DNA of 43,929 nucleotides from Desulfonatronospira sp. (GTDB lineage Bacteria > Desulfobacterota > Desulfovibrionia > Desulfovibrionales > Desulfonatronovibrionaceae): positions 1 through 43,929 of the forward strand of contig PWFB01000117.1 of assembly GCA_003553695.1 (NCBI GenBank), in the 5' to 3' direction. How positions within the stretch are numbered: position 1 is the stretch's first letter; each line of letters starts with the position of its first letter. This document shows positions 17,890 through 26,126 of this stretch, piece by piece. The notes under the pieces were generated by a model. It had not been told where the DNA came from. It ran no database searches and saw only the letters and a list, made by a program, of their open reading frames with translations. The translations under genes were made by a program, and so were the position numbers.

Positions 17890-18483
17890 ATGCAGTTACT
17901 ACCTGTCAAAAGAGCGCTTATAAGTGTTACGGACAAGACCGGGATTACGGAACTCGGCCAGTTTCTGTCCACCATGGGAGTGGAAATAATTTCCACTGGA
18001 GGAACCAGAAAAATGCTGCAGGACAAAGGGATGGATGTGACCTCGGTAAGTGATGTCACCGGATTTCCCGAAATTCTGGGCGGCAGGGTCAAGACGCTGC
18101 ATCCCCATATTCATGCCGGGGTCCTGGCGGACAAAAACAACCCCGAACACATGGATACTCTGGCTTCCATGAATATCCAGCCCATAGACATTGTCTGTGT
18201 GAACCTTTATGCTTTTGAACATGCAATCCAGGACGATCCCGGCATTGAAAAGGCCGTGGAGCAGATCGATATCGGCGGGCCCACCCTTTTGCGAGCCGCA
18301 GCCAAGAATCACGCCAGTATCTGCGTTCTGCCCGACCCTGAATTTTACCAGCCCTGCATGGATATGCTTCGGGATAAGAAGGGAATAGACCTGGACTTCA
18401 GGATAAAAACAGCCTCTTTTACATTCGCAAAAACCAGCCGCTATGACCAGGTAATTTCGGGGTATTTCAACCAGAAAATATAG
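17890..18483 (+). CDS. purH: Stand-alone IMP cyclohydrolase (PurH N-terminal domain only)
   Basis: Catalyses closure of FAICAR to IMP, the last step of purine synthesis. The 197 residues match only the N-terminal MGS-like IMP cyclohydrolase domain of bifunctional PurH (about 510-530 residues). Conserved motifs are ISVTDKTGI, STGGTRKML, GGRVKTLHPHIHAGVLA, VNLYAF and IGGPTLLRAAAKNH. The frame ends cleanly at TAG with no trace of the AICAR formyltransferase domain downstream, where hflX begins. The ATG at 17890 follows AAAGGAG and is preferred over an upstream start at 17812. A separate AICAR formyltransferase should be encoded elsewhere. Confidence 0.9.
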   Translation: MQLLPVKRALISVTDKTGITELGQFLSTMGVEIISTGGTRKMLQDKGMDVTSVSDVTGFPEILGGRVKTLHPHIHAGVLADKNNPEHMDTLASMNIQPIDIVCVNLYAFEHAIQDDPGIEKAVEQIDIGGPTLLRAAAKNHASICVLPDPEFYQPCMDMLRDKKGIDLDFRIKTASFTFAKTSRYDQVISGYFNQKI

Positions 18484-18517
18484 CCCATGCGCATAAAATA
18501 AAAAACGGAGAATCCTT

Positions 18518-20140
18518 ATAGCTCAAAACCCCCTTGGAAACCTCACCGGGCTGAAGCCGCAACAGCTTAAGGCCCTGTCCAGGCTTTATTTCCGCAAGTT
18601 CCCTTCTGCTTCCGGGTTTACCACGGAACAGGCCAGAGAGCTTGCCAACCTAACCCACCAGATTAAAAGACAGATCGGCCTGATCATAGACCGTCGTGGA
18701 CACGTGCTCATGGTAATCGTTGGCGATCAGGGAGGCATTCTCATCCCCGCCCTGGACCGGCTCAGGCAGAGCAGCGGCAGGCTTCGCGGGGTAAGACTTT
18801 TGCATACACACATGGGCAACACCTGCCTTACCGACGAAGACCTCATGGACATGGTCTTTCTGCGCCTGGACTCCATCTCGGTCATTACTGTGGATCAACA
18901 GGGCCTTCCGGACCAGTTTCAGTGGGCCCACCTCATGCCTTATAATCGCGAGAGATCCCCTTACAGGGTTTATCCCCAGCTGCACTGGAGTAGAGCCGGA
19001 GTAGATCATCAGGCCAGCGTGGAGTCCCTGGAAAAAGAACTGGGCAGAGAAGGTACTGCAAGACAGGAAGTCCCCTCCGAGGAAAGCGCCCTGCTGGTCA
19101 GCGTAGACACCCTCCCCAGACATGAACAGGAAAGGTCCCTGCAGGAACTGGGAGCCCTGGCCAGAACAGCCGGACTTGAGGTGGCCGACTCGTTGATCCA
19201 GAGGGTTCCCAGGATCAACCCCAAGTCCATTCTGGGCAAGGGCAAGGTGGCCGAGCTGGAGGTCATGGCTTTGCAGTCCAATGCATCGGTTATCATATTC
19301 GACCAGGAACTGAGCCCCACTCAGCTGCGCAACCTGACCTCCATAACCGACAGGAAGGTTATTGACCGCACCCAGCTCATCCTGGACATTTTTGCCCAGA
19401 GGGCCACTTCCAGGGCCGGCAAGCTGCAGGTGGAGATGGCCCAGCTCAAATACACCCTGCCCAGGCTCATCCAGCAGGACCGTGCCCTGAGCCGCCTGGC
19501 CGGCGGAATCGGCGGAAGAGGCCCTGGAGAAACCAAGCTGGAGCTGGACAGGCGCAAGATCAGGGATCGCATTACCAGGATCAAGGACGAACTACAGAAA
19601 CTGCGCAGGCACAGGGAAAATATCCGGGCCAGGCGGGTGGAAACGGATATTCCCGTGGTTTCCCTGGTGGGCTATACCAATGCCGGCAAATCCACCCTGC
19701 TCAATACTCTGACCCGCAGCACAATCCTGGCCGAAGACAAGCTCTTCGCCACCCTGGATCCCACCAGCCGCAGGCTGCGCTTCCCTGACGAAAGAGAAGT
19801 GGTTTTAACCGACACCGTGGGGTTTATAAAGGATCTGCCCCAAGACCTGCGCGAGGCTTTTATGGCCACCCTGGAAGAGCTTTCTCTGGCCAAATTGCTG
19901 GTGCATATTGCTGATGCCTCCCATCCCGAGGTGGAGGAGCAGGTTGAGGCTGTGCAGGGACTGCTAAGGCTCCTTGAACTTGAAGACAAGCCTGTGGTCA
20001 TGGTTTTGAACAAGTGGGACCTGGTGCCCCAGGACAGAAGAGAAATCCTGCAGAACGTATTCCGGGAGGCAATACCCGCCAGCGCCCGGGAGGAACAAAC
20101 CCTTACCCCACTGATACAGGCCCTGGAAAGACTGCTTTAG
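18518..20140 (+). CDS. hflX: GTPase HflX, long form, apparent AUA start
   Basis: A ribosome-associated GTPase that rescues or splits stalled ribosomes. G1 is [11 protein letters not shown] (about residue 385), G3 is [10 protein letters not shown] and G4 is NKWDL; the HflX N-terminal domain and its [14 protein letters not shown] linker precede them. The first ATG/GTG/TTG in frame is GTG at 18704. However, the frame is open back to a TAA at 18494 and codes for plausible protein there ([20 protein letters not shown], an N-terminal extension I associate with long HflX forms). GGAG at 18507-18510 is seven bases before ATA at 18518, so I place the start there (540 residues). A sequencing error or mutation of ATG is the alternative. 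Confidence 0.85.
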   Translation: MAQNPLGNLTGLKPQQLKALSRLYFRKFPSASGFTTEQARELANLTHQIKRQIGLIIDRRGHVLMVIVGDQGGILIPALDRLRQSSGRLRGVRLLHTHMGNTCLTDEDLMDMVFLRLDSISVITVDQQGLPDQFQWAHLMPYNRERSPYRVYPQLHWSRAGVDHQASVESLEKELGREGTARQEVPSEESALLVSVDTLPRHEQERSLQELGALARTAGLEVADSLIQRVPRINPKSILGKGKVAELEVMALQSNASVIIFDQELSPTQLRNLTSITDRKVIDRTQLILDIFAQRATSRAGKLQVEMAQLKYTLPRLIQQDRALSRLAGGIGGRGPGETKLELDRRKIRDRITRIKDELQKLRRHRENIRARRVETDIPVVSLVGYTNAGKSTLLNTLTRSTILAEDKLFATLDPTSRRLRFPDEREVVLTDTVGFIKDLPQDLREAFMATLEELSLAKLLVHIADASHPEVEEQVEAVQGLLRLLELEDKPVVMVLNKWDLVPQDRREILQNVFREAIPASAREEQTLTPLIQALERLL

Positions 20141-20152
20141 GCTTGCCGGTTT

Positions 20153-21124
20153 TCACCAGTGGTGCTTGAAAAAGTTGGCCTGGTCATGGTGCGGGCGGAC
20201 CTTGTCTTCAATCCTGACCAGTTCATCGCTGGAATAAGCCTCAAACACTCTGGCGATGCGGACGTTTTCCTCTACCTCTTCCAGGCTGGAGATGCCTATG
20301 ATGGCTGTACTTACAGGAAAGCTCAGGGTATATCCCAGGGCTTCCTGCATGGAAACGGCGCCTCCGGGCTTAAGAATGCGGTTGACCGCGGTCACCTTCA
20401 TGGCGATAATTCCCATCTGCTTTTCTGCCGCCTTTTTCAGAAGATCCTCCTGAAAGGGCCGGTAATGTATGTCTCCAGCGTTGAGGGTGAGAAGGACAGT
20501 GTCGAAATCATGGCGGGTTATGCCCCGGATCAGTACATCCGGGTCCTTGTGCCCGGTGATGCCGATATTGCGCACGACTTTTTCCGATTTAAGCTTCTCC
20601 ATGGCCCGGACCGCCCCCTGTCTGTCCAGGGCCTGGTCCACGTCGTTATTAACCCGGACATTGTGCACCTGATACAGATCCAGATAGTCAGTCTGCAGGC
20701 GCTCCAGACTCTGCTCAATAAGGCGCATGGTTCCGTCGTAAGTGCGGTCATGGGTCTTGGAGGCCAGAAAAACCTCCTCGCGCCTGCGGACCATGACCCG
20801 GCCGATGTTGCTTTCACTGCCTCCTCCGCCGTATGTGGGAGAGGTGTCGATATAATTCACTCCAAGATCCAGAGCCTTGTCTATTATGGCTGCTGCCTCG
20901 TCCTGCCTGCCGGTCTGCTGCACTGTGGCTTCGCCGCCTAGGCTGAATATGGACACCTGGTGACCGGTGCGTCCAAGCTTTCTTCTGGGCATGTCCTCTG
21001 AGCCTGGATCAGCTGCACAGGCGGATTGGGGTACGCGCACAGCTTCAATGCCGGTTACTCCCAGGCCGGCAACAGCCCCGGCAGTGGTGCACATAAATTT
21101 CCTGCGGTCCATCTTTTTTTGCAT
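20153..21124 (-). CDS. Aldo/keto reductase with Tat-like signal
   Basis: A 323-residue NAD(P)H-dependent aldo/keto reductase. The catalytic tetrad is visible as Asp and Tyr in YIDTSPTYGG, Lys in ASKTHDRT and His in LYQVHNV. The N-terminus has a twin-arginine-like motif (DRRKFMCTTAGAVAGLG) with a following hydrophobic stretch and AXA-like site, suggesting export of a folded, cofactor-bound enzyme. I chose the ATG at 21124, preceded by AAGGAAGG; a GTG at 21160 is in frame but overlaps the stop of an upstream remnant. The substrate is unknown. It converges on hflX with only 12 bases between stops. Confidence 0.85.
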   Translation of the reverse strand: MQKKMDRRKFMCTTAGAVAGLGVTGIEAVRVPQSACAADPGSEDMPRRKLGRTGHQVSIFSLGGEATVQQTGRQDEAAAIIDKALDLGVNYIDTSPTYGGGGSESNIGRVMVRRREEVFLASKTHDRTYDGTMRLIEQSLERLQTDYLDLYQVHNVRVNNDVDQALDRQGAVRAMEKLKSEKVVRNIGITGHKDPDVLIRGITRHDFDTVLLTLNAGDIHYRPFQEDLLKKAAEKQMGIIAMKVTAVNRILKPGGAVSMQEALGYTLSFPVSTAIIGISSLEEVEENVRIARVFEAYSSDELVRIEDKVRPHHDQANFFKHHW

Positions 21125-21156
21125 AAATCCTTCCTTCAGGCTTACCTGGTTTTCAT

Positions 21157-21315
21157 TCACCGGACAAGGGGCAGTCCTTTGAAACCAGCATCAGAAGTAT
21201 AAAAAGGGGCTTCGTGCATACTGACCGTTGCATAAACCATGGCATCGGCCATGGCAAGAGTGTGGAGAATAGATGTGTCCGCTGCTTTTATTGCTAGGCT
21301 GTCGATTTTTTGCAG
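21157..21315 (-). pseudogene. C-terminal remnant of a PIN-domain (VapC-like) toxin
   Basis: A 52-codon open stretch follows a TGA at 21318-21316 and has no proper start codon at its head. Its translation (LAMADAMVYATV...APFYTSDAGFKGLP) matches the end of VapC-type PIN nucleases: the conserved MADA acidic site, the AT helix and the final TxDxxFxGLP strand with its Asp. The N-terminal two thirds, with the other catalytic acids, are gone; upstream lie the tRNA-Leu terminator and tRNA gene. No antitoxin is visible. I read it as a decayed toxin gene, not a functional protein. Confidence 0.65.
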
Positions 21316-21339
21316 TCACGTCTTACTATATGCTTACTA

Positions 21340-21387
21340 GCAAAAAATAAGGGTTAGAGCCTATACTTGACAAGCAAGCCCTAACCC
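21340..21387 (-). terminator. Intrinsic terminator of tRNA-Leu
   Basis: On the minus strand an imperfect ten-pair stem (GGGTTAGGGC pairing with GCTCTAACCC, one mismatch, 17-base loop) is followed by TTATTTTTTGC. It begins 14 bases beyond the CCA end of the tRNA, a normal place for a tRNA terminator. Confidence 0.7.
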
Positions 21388-21400
21388 ATTGATTCTGTTA

Positions 21401-21487
21401 TGGTGCCGGGGGAGGGATTCGAACCCTCATGAGGTTGCCCCCGCGGGATTTTGAGTCCCGTGCGTCTACCAATTTCGCCACCCCGGC
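21401..21487 (-). tRNA. tRNA-Leu, anticodon CAA
   Basis: An 87-base tRNA with encoded CCA. The acceptor 5' strand is GCCGGGG, the D-loop region contains AAATTGGTAGAC, and the anticodon stem-loop CGGGA-CTCAAAA-TCCCG gives anticodon CAA (codon UUG). The long variable arm (GCGGGGGCAACCTCATGAG) is typical of tRNA-Leu, and the T-arm has GGTTCGAATCC. It has its own promoter and terminator. Confidence 0.95.
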
Positions 21488-21497
21488 TTATAATGAA

Positions 21498-21527
21498 AAA
21501 TTAGTCCATGAGTTTCTGTACAGTCAA
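21498..21527 (-). promoter_or_regulatory. Promoter of tRNA-Leu
   Basis: On the minus strand TTGACT lies at 21527-21522 and TAATTT at 21503-21498, with an 18-base spacer. The -10 box is about ten bases before the tRNA 5' end, so the 5' leader would be only a few bases long. Confidence 0.6.
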
Positions 21528-21712
21528 GAGTTTTTTAAGATCCGGAGGGTCTCGACAAACCTTTTGACCTGGGCTATGCCTTAAGTAAGCAGCAACATAT
21601 TACGTTTCTTTAAACAGGATCCATAATGACAGCTGGCCCTGCAGGTATTATCTTTTTATATTGAGCAGAAAGGCTTGTACAGCAAGAGCTCAAACTATTT
21701 TCTGGAGTACGG
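21528..21712. other. Intergenic region before the small conserved gene
   Basis: About 185 bases without a supported gene. It should hold the plus-strand promoter for the next two genes, but no box pair with good spacing stands out. A TTGACC near 21564 lacks a convincing -10. A CTGGAG ribosome site lies just before the next ATG. Confidence 0.35.
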
Positions 21713-21940
21713 ATGCTCAACGAAAAATTTTTAAGCGATCTGGAAAAATACATTAAGTCCGGCCAACTGGAAGAGGATTTTGAATGCTCCTCCGAAGATC
21801 GCCGCATGGAAATACTTGATTACCTGGAAAGGCTCATGGACCTGGCCGAGGCCGCTGATGTAACAGCCACCAGGATAATCTTCAAGAATACCGGCCTGGG
21901 ACAGATGTTTGGTGCCGGTAAAAATAACGATAAGAGCTGA
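21713..21940 (+). CDS. Small protein of unknown function (75 aa)
   Basis: A 75-residue, mostly helical, acidic protein (EKFLSDLEKYIKSGQLEEDF..., DYLERLMDLAEAADVTATR). I do not recognise a named family. A good GGAG site lies about seven bases before the ATG, coding character is consistent with its neighbours, and the gene ends 15 bases before the PHP-domain gene, so the two are probably co-transcribed. There are no transmembrane segments or signal peptide; one Cys only. It could be a regulator or partner of the PHP protein, but that is speculation. Confidence 0.65.
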   Translation: MLNEKFLSDLEKYIKSGQLEEDFECSSEDRRMEILDYLERLMDLAEAADVTATRIIFKNTGLGQMFGAGKNNDKS

Positions 21941-21955
21941 AAACCTGACCAAGAG

Positions 21956-22609
21956 ATGATGAAAATGTCATTTTTTTTCGACCTGCACGTCCACTCCAGG
22001 CTCTCCGCCTGCAGCATTCTCTCCCTGAAAGACATCCTTTCAGAGGCCCGTTTGCTAAGCCTGGACGGAGTGTGCATCACCGATCACAACACCACTGAAG
22101 CCAGGCACCAGGTCCGGGAGGGAGTTCAGGATGACGGTCTTTGTGTGATTATTGGGCAGGAATACTCAAGCCTGGATGGCCATTTTTTAATCTTCGGCCC
22201 TCACGAAGAATTTGAATCTTACCTGCCTGCACCAGAGATAGCCCGGCGGGTAAACCAGGCCGGCGGAGTGATAATAGCCTCACACCCCTACAGGGCAATG
22301 CAGAAGGTGAATGAAAAACTGGCTTCTACCGGGACAATCAGATATGCTGAAGGATTAAACGGCAGAAATTCCGAACTGGAAAACACCCTGGCTCAAAACT
22401 GGCAGGGAAAACACGGAGTGAGCCTTACCGGGGGTAGTGACGCCCACTGCCTGGAAGAACTGGGCAGGGTCGGGACATTGTTTCCAGATCCGGTCCGCAA
22501 CCGGGAAGAGCTTGTAGAGGCGCTTAAAAGAAGAAATTTCAGACCGGCGCGTAACCCTCGTTACAAACAGGTTGCTCACTGGCTGGAATCTTATGGCGGC
22601 GTCATCTAA
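21956..22609 (+). CDS. PHP-domain metal-dependent phosphoesterase
   Basis: A 217-residue PHP-domain protein. Metal-binding motifs are in order: DLHVHSRLSACS, ITDHNTTEA, an IIGQEYSS acid, IIASHPYR and LTGGSDAHCLEELG. These are the four PHP motifs used in histidinol-phosphate phosphatase-like and nucleotide phosphatase enzymes. The protein is too short for the longer TrpH type, so the substrate is open. Three possible starts (21956, 21959, 21965) lie close together behind a CAAGAGA sequence. It lies 15 bases after the 75-residue gene and converges with lpxC. Confidence 0.85.
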   Translation: MMKMSFFFDLHVHSRLSACSILSLKDILSEARLLSLDGVCITDHNTTEARHQVREGVQDDGLCVIIGQEYSSLDGHFLIFGPHEEFESYLPAPEIARRVNQAGGVIIASHPYRAMQKVNEKLASTGTIRYAEGLNGRNSELENTLAQNWQGKHGVSLTGGSDAHCLEELGRVGTLFPDPVRNREELVEALKRRNFRPARNPRYKQVAHWLESYGGVI

Positions 22610-22661
22610 GCCTGCAGACTGCCCGGAAGAAGAACCGGCCATTTCCTGTAAAGGGGCTGCA

Positions 22662-23585
22662 TCAAGCCCAGGCAGGCTGAGGCTGATATGCCTCCCGGGG
22701 CTCATATTGAGGGGCTGTTATTTCCCGGCCGCCGAAATCAATCAGGTGCAGGTAGTCGTCCCTGTTTACATCCAGAAATCTTAGGAAGGAGTTGTTGAAG
22801 GAGTGCCCGGAGCAGTGAACCTCGAAAGACCCCCACAGAGAAGTGCCCATCAGACTCATATCTCCCATGAAGTCCAGAATCTTGTGCCGCACTAGCTCAT
22901 CGCTGTAGCGAAGGCCGTCTGGATTGACTATCCCGTACTCGTCCAGGACTACTGCATTGTTCAGCGTGCCGCCCAAAGCCAGTCCCTGGCTCTGAAGTTT
23001 TTCTACGTCCTTTAAAAATCCAAAAGTCCTGGCCTTGGCCAAAGATCTTACAAAGTGCTGCGGGTTCTGCTCAAACTGGTAGGACTGACTGCCGACCATG
23101 GGGTGCGAAAAATCGATGGTGTATTTTATCTTGAGCCCGTTGTAAGGCTCAGCCTTAATCCAGCGTTCGCCGTGCTTGTAAACAAGGGGACGACTTAGCC
23201 CCAGCACCCGCCTGGGCAGGCGCTGCCTGCGGATGCCTGCTGTTCTAAGCAGAAAAACAAAAGAAGCTGCACTGCCGTCCATAATTGGAAGTTCATCCCC
23301 CTCTACCTCAATGTACAGGTTGTCGATACCCAGACCGGAAACCGCCGCCAGCAAATGCTCCACCGTGGATATGGAGACATCCCCGTTGCCTATGGTGGTG
23401 GCCAGCTCAGTTGATTTGACCGAGTGCGGACTGGGCTCAAGTCTTTTGGTTCCACACGGTCCTTTATGCAGAAAAACAAGCCCGGTATCCTCCTCTGCCG
23501 GGCGCATGTGCAGGCTGACTCTTTTCCCGCTGTGCAGACCGACACCTGAGCATTTAACATCTTTTTTAATTGTTTGCTGACGCAT
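22662..23585 (-). CDS. lpxC: UDP-3-O-acyl-N-acetylglucosamine deacetylase LpxC
   Basis: The committed zinc-dependent step of lipid A synthesis. Zinc ligands are visible as His77 in STVEHLLAAVSG and His234/Asp238 in VRHKILDFMGDM. The N-terminal signature GVGLHSGKRVSLHMRPA and the SLAKARTFGFLKDVEKL segment are also present. The 307-residue length is normal. AGGAGG lies about seven bases before the ATG. Its upstream gap holds a perfect inverted repeat and a direct repeat that may be regulatory. It is monocistronic or downstream of prmC. Confidence 0.95.
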   Translation of the reverse strand: MRQQTIKKDVKCSGVGLHSGKRVSLHMRPAEEDTGLVFLHKGPCGTKRLEPSPHSVKSTELATTIGNGDVSISTVEHLLAAVSGLGIDNLYIEVEGDELPIMDGSAASFVFLLRTAGIRRQRLPRRVLGLSRPLVYKHGERWIKAEPYNGLKIKYTIDFSHPMVGSQSYQFEQNPQHFVRSLAKARTFGFLKDVEKLQSQGLALGGTLNNAVVLDEYGIVNPDGLRYSDELVRHKILDFMGDMSLMGTSLWGSFEVHCSGHSFNNSFLRFLDVNRDDYLHLIDFGGREITAPQYEPREAYQPQPAWA

Positions 23586-23637
23586 TCACGCTTCCTCCTG
23601 AAAGGGCAAAAATGCAAGAAACATGCCCAAAACTATC

Positions 23638-23657
23638 TATTTCAACATACTGAAATA
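23638..23657. repeat. Inverted repeat upstream of lpxC
   Basis: A perfect inverted repeat, TATTTCA - six bases - TGAAATA, lies 53-72 bases before the lpxC start. It has the form of an operator for a dimeric regulator or a small RNA hairpin. Confidence 0.4.
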
Positions 23658-23673
23658 ACACTCTTAAATTTTG

Positions 23674-23717
23674 ATGCTGTTCTTACTACTGTGTTTTTTT
23701 GACAAAATGCTGTTCTT
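23674..23717. repeat. Direct repeat ATGCTGTTCTT upstream of lpxC
   Basis: Two exact 11-base copies begin at 23674 and 23707, 33 bases apart (about three helical turns), between the prmC stop and lpxC. They could be paired protein-binding sites for lpxC regulation. No function is known. Confidence 0.35.
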
Positions 23718-23731
23718 TTTTAGCACTAGCC

Positions 23732-24580
23732 CTACTTGCATATTACAGCCGCCCGATCCAGTCCGGCAAGGTCCTGATAGACATGGCAACTGCTCCAGCG
23801 AGAAAAGATCCGCCTGACCTGGTCGGCCTGGGCGCTGCCCATTTCCATAAAGACCCGCCCGGAACCCCTCAAAACCCTTGCGGCATCATGTTCCAGCCTT
23901 TGTATATGTCCCAGACCTCCGGCCTCTGACAGAAGGGCCTGCCCGGGCTCAAAATCCCGCACTTCCGCCCCCAGACCTGCAAACTCCCGGGCGCTTATGT
24001 ACGGCGGGTTACTGACTATAAAATCAAGGCTCTGGGGCTTAATACCCGCACCCATGTCCCCCCGGAAGAAAACAATCCTGTCTGATACCCTGTGCATACG
24101 GGCATTACTACGGGCAACAGACAAGGCCGGTTCGCTGATATCACAGGCCAGACCATGAAACAAGGGAAAATCCAGGGCGATGCATATGCCCAGAATTCCG
24201 CTTCCGGTACCCAGATCCGCAAAAACCTTCTGCTGCTGCCGGGAATAAATTTCCCCTGCAAGTTCCACCAGTAACTCTGTTTCGGGTCTTGGGATCAACA
24301 CTTGAGGGCTCACCTGAAAATCACGGCTGTAAAACTCTTTACGGCCCAGGATGTATGCCACCGGCTCGCCTCTGCTTCTACGGGCGATCAAGACTTCATA
24401 ACGCCGCCGGATCTCTTCAGAGGCCTGATCCTGAAAAACCAGTACCAGCTTTTCAGTGGGAAGATTCAGGACGTGGGCAAGAAGCACCCTGGCCGAAAGG
24501 CCGGGAGAATCCACTTTCGCCCGGCGCAGTTCATCCGTGCCCCGGGCCAGTATTGAGGCAATGGTATTCACAAAAGACAA
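23732..24580 (-). CDS. prmC: Peptide chain release factor N5-glutamine methyltransferase PrmC
   Basis: Methylates the Gln of the GGQ motif in release factors. The 282 residues contain the N-terminal helical domain, the SAM motif FADLGTGSGILGICIA and the hallmark NPPY in FIVSNPPYISAREF. The length is typical. It lies 42 bases downstream of prfA, encoding its substrate RF1, so the order prfA-prmC is conserved and functional. Its frame begins in a region with no strong ribosome site, but the family match covers the first residues. Confidence 0.95.
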   Translation of the reverse strand: MSFVNTIASILARGTDELRRAKVDSPGLSARVLLAHVLNLPTEKLVLVFQDQASEEIRRRYEVLIARRSRGEPVAYILGRKEFYSRDFQVSPQVLIPRPETELLVELAGEIYSRQQQKVFADLGTGSGILGICIALDFPLFHGLACDISEPALSVARSNARMHRVSDRIVFFRGDMGAGIKPQSLDFIVSNPPYISAREFAGLGAEVRDFEPGQALLSEAGGLGHIQRLEHDAARVLRGSGRVFMEMGSAQADQVRRIFSRWSSCHVYQDLAGLDRAAVICK

Positions 24581-24622
24581 GCAACCGCTCAGGGGATTTA
24601 TATGCTGGATGAAGCAGTCTTA

Positions 24623-25693
24623 TTACGCCGCCTGGGCCTGTTGAAGGGCCTGGGCCTGGAAATTCTGGACAAGTGGGTCGATAATTCCATCCAGGTGCCC
24701 CTGCATTACTGTTTCCAGGTTGTACAGAGTAAGGTTGATGCGGTGATCAGTCACCCTGCTCTGGGGAAAATTATAGGTGCGTATCCTCTCTGAACGGTCC
24801 CCGGAGCCTACCTGGGCCCTGCGGTTATCATCGAGTTCTTTTTTCTGCTCCTCCTCCATGCTCTGCAACAGCCTGGACCTGAGGACCTTCAGAGCCTTGG
24901 CCCTGTTCTTGTGCTGAGACTTTTCATCCTGGCAGGAAACCACCAGTCCGGTGGGAATATGGGTGATGCGGACAGCTGAATCAGTGGTATTCACACTCTG
25001 CCCCCCCGGCCCTGAGGACCTGAAGACATCTACACGCAGGTCGTTGGGCTCGATGTGCACGTCCACTTCCTCGGCCTCGGGCAGAATGGCCACTGTAACA
25101 GCCGAAGTATGTACCCGGCCCTGGGACTCCGTCTCCGGGACCCGCTGCACCCTGTGTACCCCGGACTCATACTTGAGCCTACTGTACACCTTTTTACCGG
25201 AGATGGAGGCAATTACCTCCTTGATTCCGCCGGACCCTGTCTCCTGCATGTTGAGCACTTCCACCTTCCAGCTGCGCTCCTCGGCATACCTGGAGTACAT
25301 GCGGAACAGATCAGCAACGAAAAGTGCGGCTTCCTCTCCCCCTGTACCGGCCCGGATCTCCAGAATTATATTCTTTTCGTCCAGGGGATCGCTGGGCACG
25401 AGCTGCATTTTCAGGTCTTCCTCCAGGCTGTCCTTCTTCTCCTGGAGGCTTTCGAGCTCAATCCGAGCCAATTCACGGATCTCCGGGTCCTTGTCCCGGG
25501 CAAGCTCCCTGTTCTCCTCCATTTCGGACACAACTCGCCTGTACTCCCGGTAGGTACTGACAATGGGTCCCAACTCCGAGTGCGACTTGGACAGCTTCCT
25601 GTATTTTTCCTGATTGGAAAATACCTCCGGATCGCTGAGATCCGTTTCTATCTGCATGTATTGCTGTTCCAGTTCATCCAGCCTGGCAAACAT
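24623..25693 (-). CDS. prfA: Peptide chain release factor 1
   Basis: Reads UAA and UAG stop codons. The 356 residues show the tripeptide anticodon PET (residues 186-188 in [15 protein letters not shown]), which identifies RF1 rather than RF2. The catalytic GGQ is at residues 230-232 ([11 protein letters not shown]). I chose the ATG at 25693; a TTG two codons upstream is possible and neither has a strong Shine-Dalgarno site. The gene is followed by prmC and preceded by rpmE on the same strand. Confidence 0.95.
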   Translation of the reverse strand: MFARLDELEQQYMQIETDLSDPEVFSNQEKYRKLSKSHSELGPIVSTYREYRRVVSEMEENRELARDKDPEIRELARIELESLQEKKDSLEEDLKMQLVPSDPLDEKNIILEIRAGTGGEEAALFVADLFRMYSRYAEERSWKVEVLNMQETGSGGIKEVIASISGKKVYSRLKYESGVHRVQRVPETESQGRVHTSAVTVAILPEAEEVDVHIEPNDLRVDVFRSSGPGGQSVNTTDSAVRITHIPTGLVVSCQDEKSQHKNRAKALKVLRSRLLQSMEEEQKKELDDNRRAQVGSGDRSERIRTYNFPQSRVTDHRINLTLYNLETVMQGHLDGIIDPLVQNFQAQALQQAQAA

Positions 25694-25775
25694 ATTCAAA
25701 TCCGTGCGGGCAGATTAATATGCCCTTCATTCTCAATTTTCAACAATCCCTCAGTTCCTACCTGAATGCATAATC

Positions 25776-25985
25776 CTATTTGGCCGCCTGGCCATACTTC
25801 TTCTTGAAGCGGTCAATCCGTCCGGCAGAGTCGACAAATCGCTGCTGTCCGGTAAAAAAAGGATGGCACTGCGAACATACCTCCACTGTTATCTCCTGGC
25901 CGGCAGTGGACTTGGATTGAAATTCATTGCCGCAGGCGCACTGAATTTTGGTATCATGTAAAGTAGGGTGCAGATCTTTTTTCAT
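25776..25985 (-). CDS. rpmE: 50S ribosomal protein L31, zinc-binding type
   Basis: A 69-residue L31 protein of the zinc (C+) type, with Cys pairs in IQCACGNEF and [13 protein letters not shown], and the conserved [22 protein letters not shown] end. The ATG at 25985 has GGAGG six bases upstream; the longer open frame has no support. It has its own promoter and is followed by prfA and prmC, so these three may form a transcript. Confidence 0.96.
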   Translation of the reverse strand: MKKDLHPTLHDTKIQCACGNEFQSKSTAGQEITVEVCSQCHPFFTGQQRFVDSAGRIDRFKKKYGQAAK

Positions 25986-26018
25986 GTCTAACCTCCGAAA
26001 ATTTTTTAAAGACCAGTA

Positions 26019-26047
26019 TCTATAGAACATCTGTTAATTATTGGCAA
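26019..26047 (-). promoter_or_regulatory. Promoter of rpmE
   Basis: On the minus strand TTGCCA at 26047-26042 and TATAGA at 26024-26019 are separated by exactly 17 bases. Transcription would begin about 27 bases before the L31 start. It is divergent from, and very similar to, the rpsB promoter. Confidence 0.65.
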
Positions 26048-26091
26048 GTTATTTTCCGTCATATTTCACAGCAACAAGGTCAAGTTAATAC

Positions 26092-26120
26092 TTGCCAGCT
26101 AAAAAAAAATATTCTATAAG
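26092..26120 (+). promoter_or_regulatory. Promoter of the rpsB operon
   Basis: TTGCCA at 26092-26097 and TATAAG at 26115-26120 with a 17-base spacer that is almost all A. Transcription would begin near 26127, about 96 bases before the rpsB start, leaving room for the folded leader. Confidence 0.7.
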
Positions 26121-26126
26121 AACCAG

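Noticed and set aside
18704-20140. HflX starting at GTG 18704 (478 residues)
   Set aside because: Cuts off about 60 upstream residues of HflX-like sequence and has no good ribosome site; the upstream AUA start is preferred.
20159-20941. 260-codon plus-strand frame opposite the aldo/keto reductase
   Set aside because: The minus strand shows the complete catalytic tetrad; the plus frame has no family motif.
21157-21315. Frameshift in the PIN remnant
   Set aside because: A first reading suggested a lost T in a T-run, but recounting shows five Ts and an unbroken frame to the stop.
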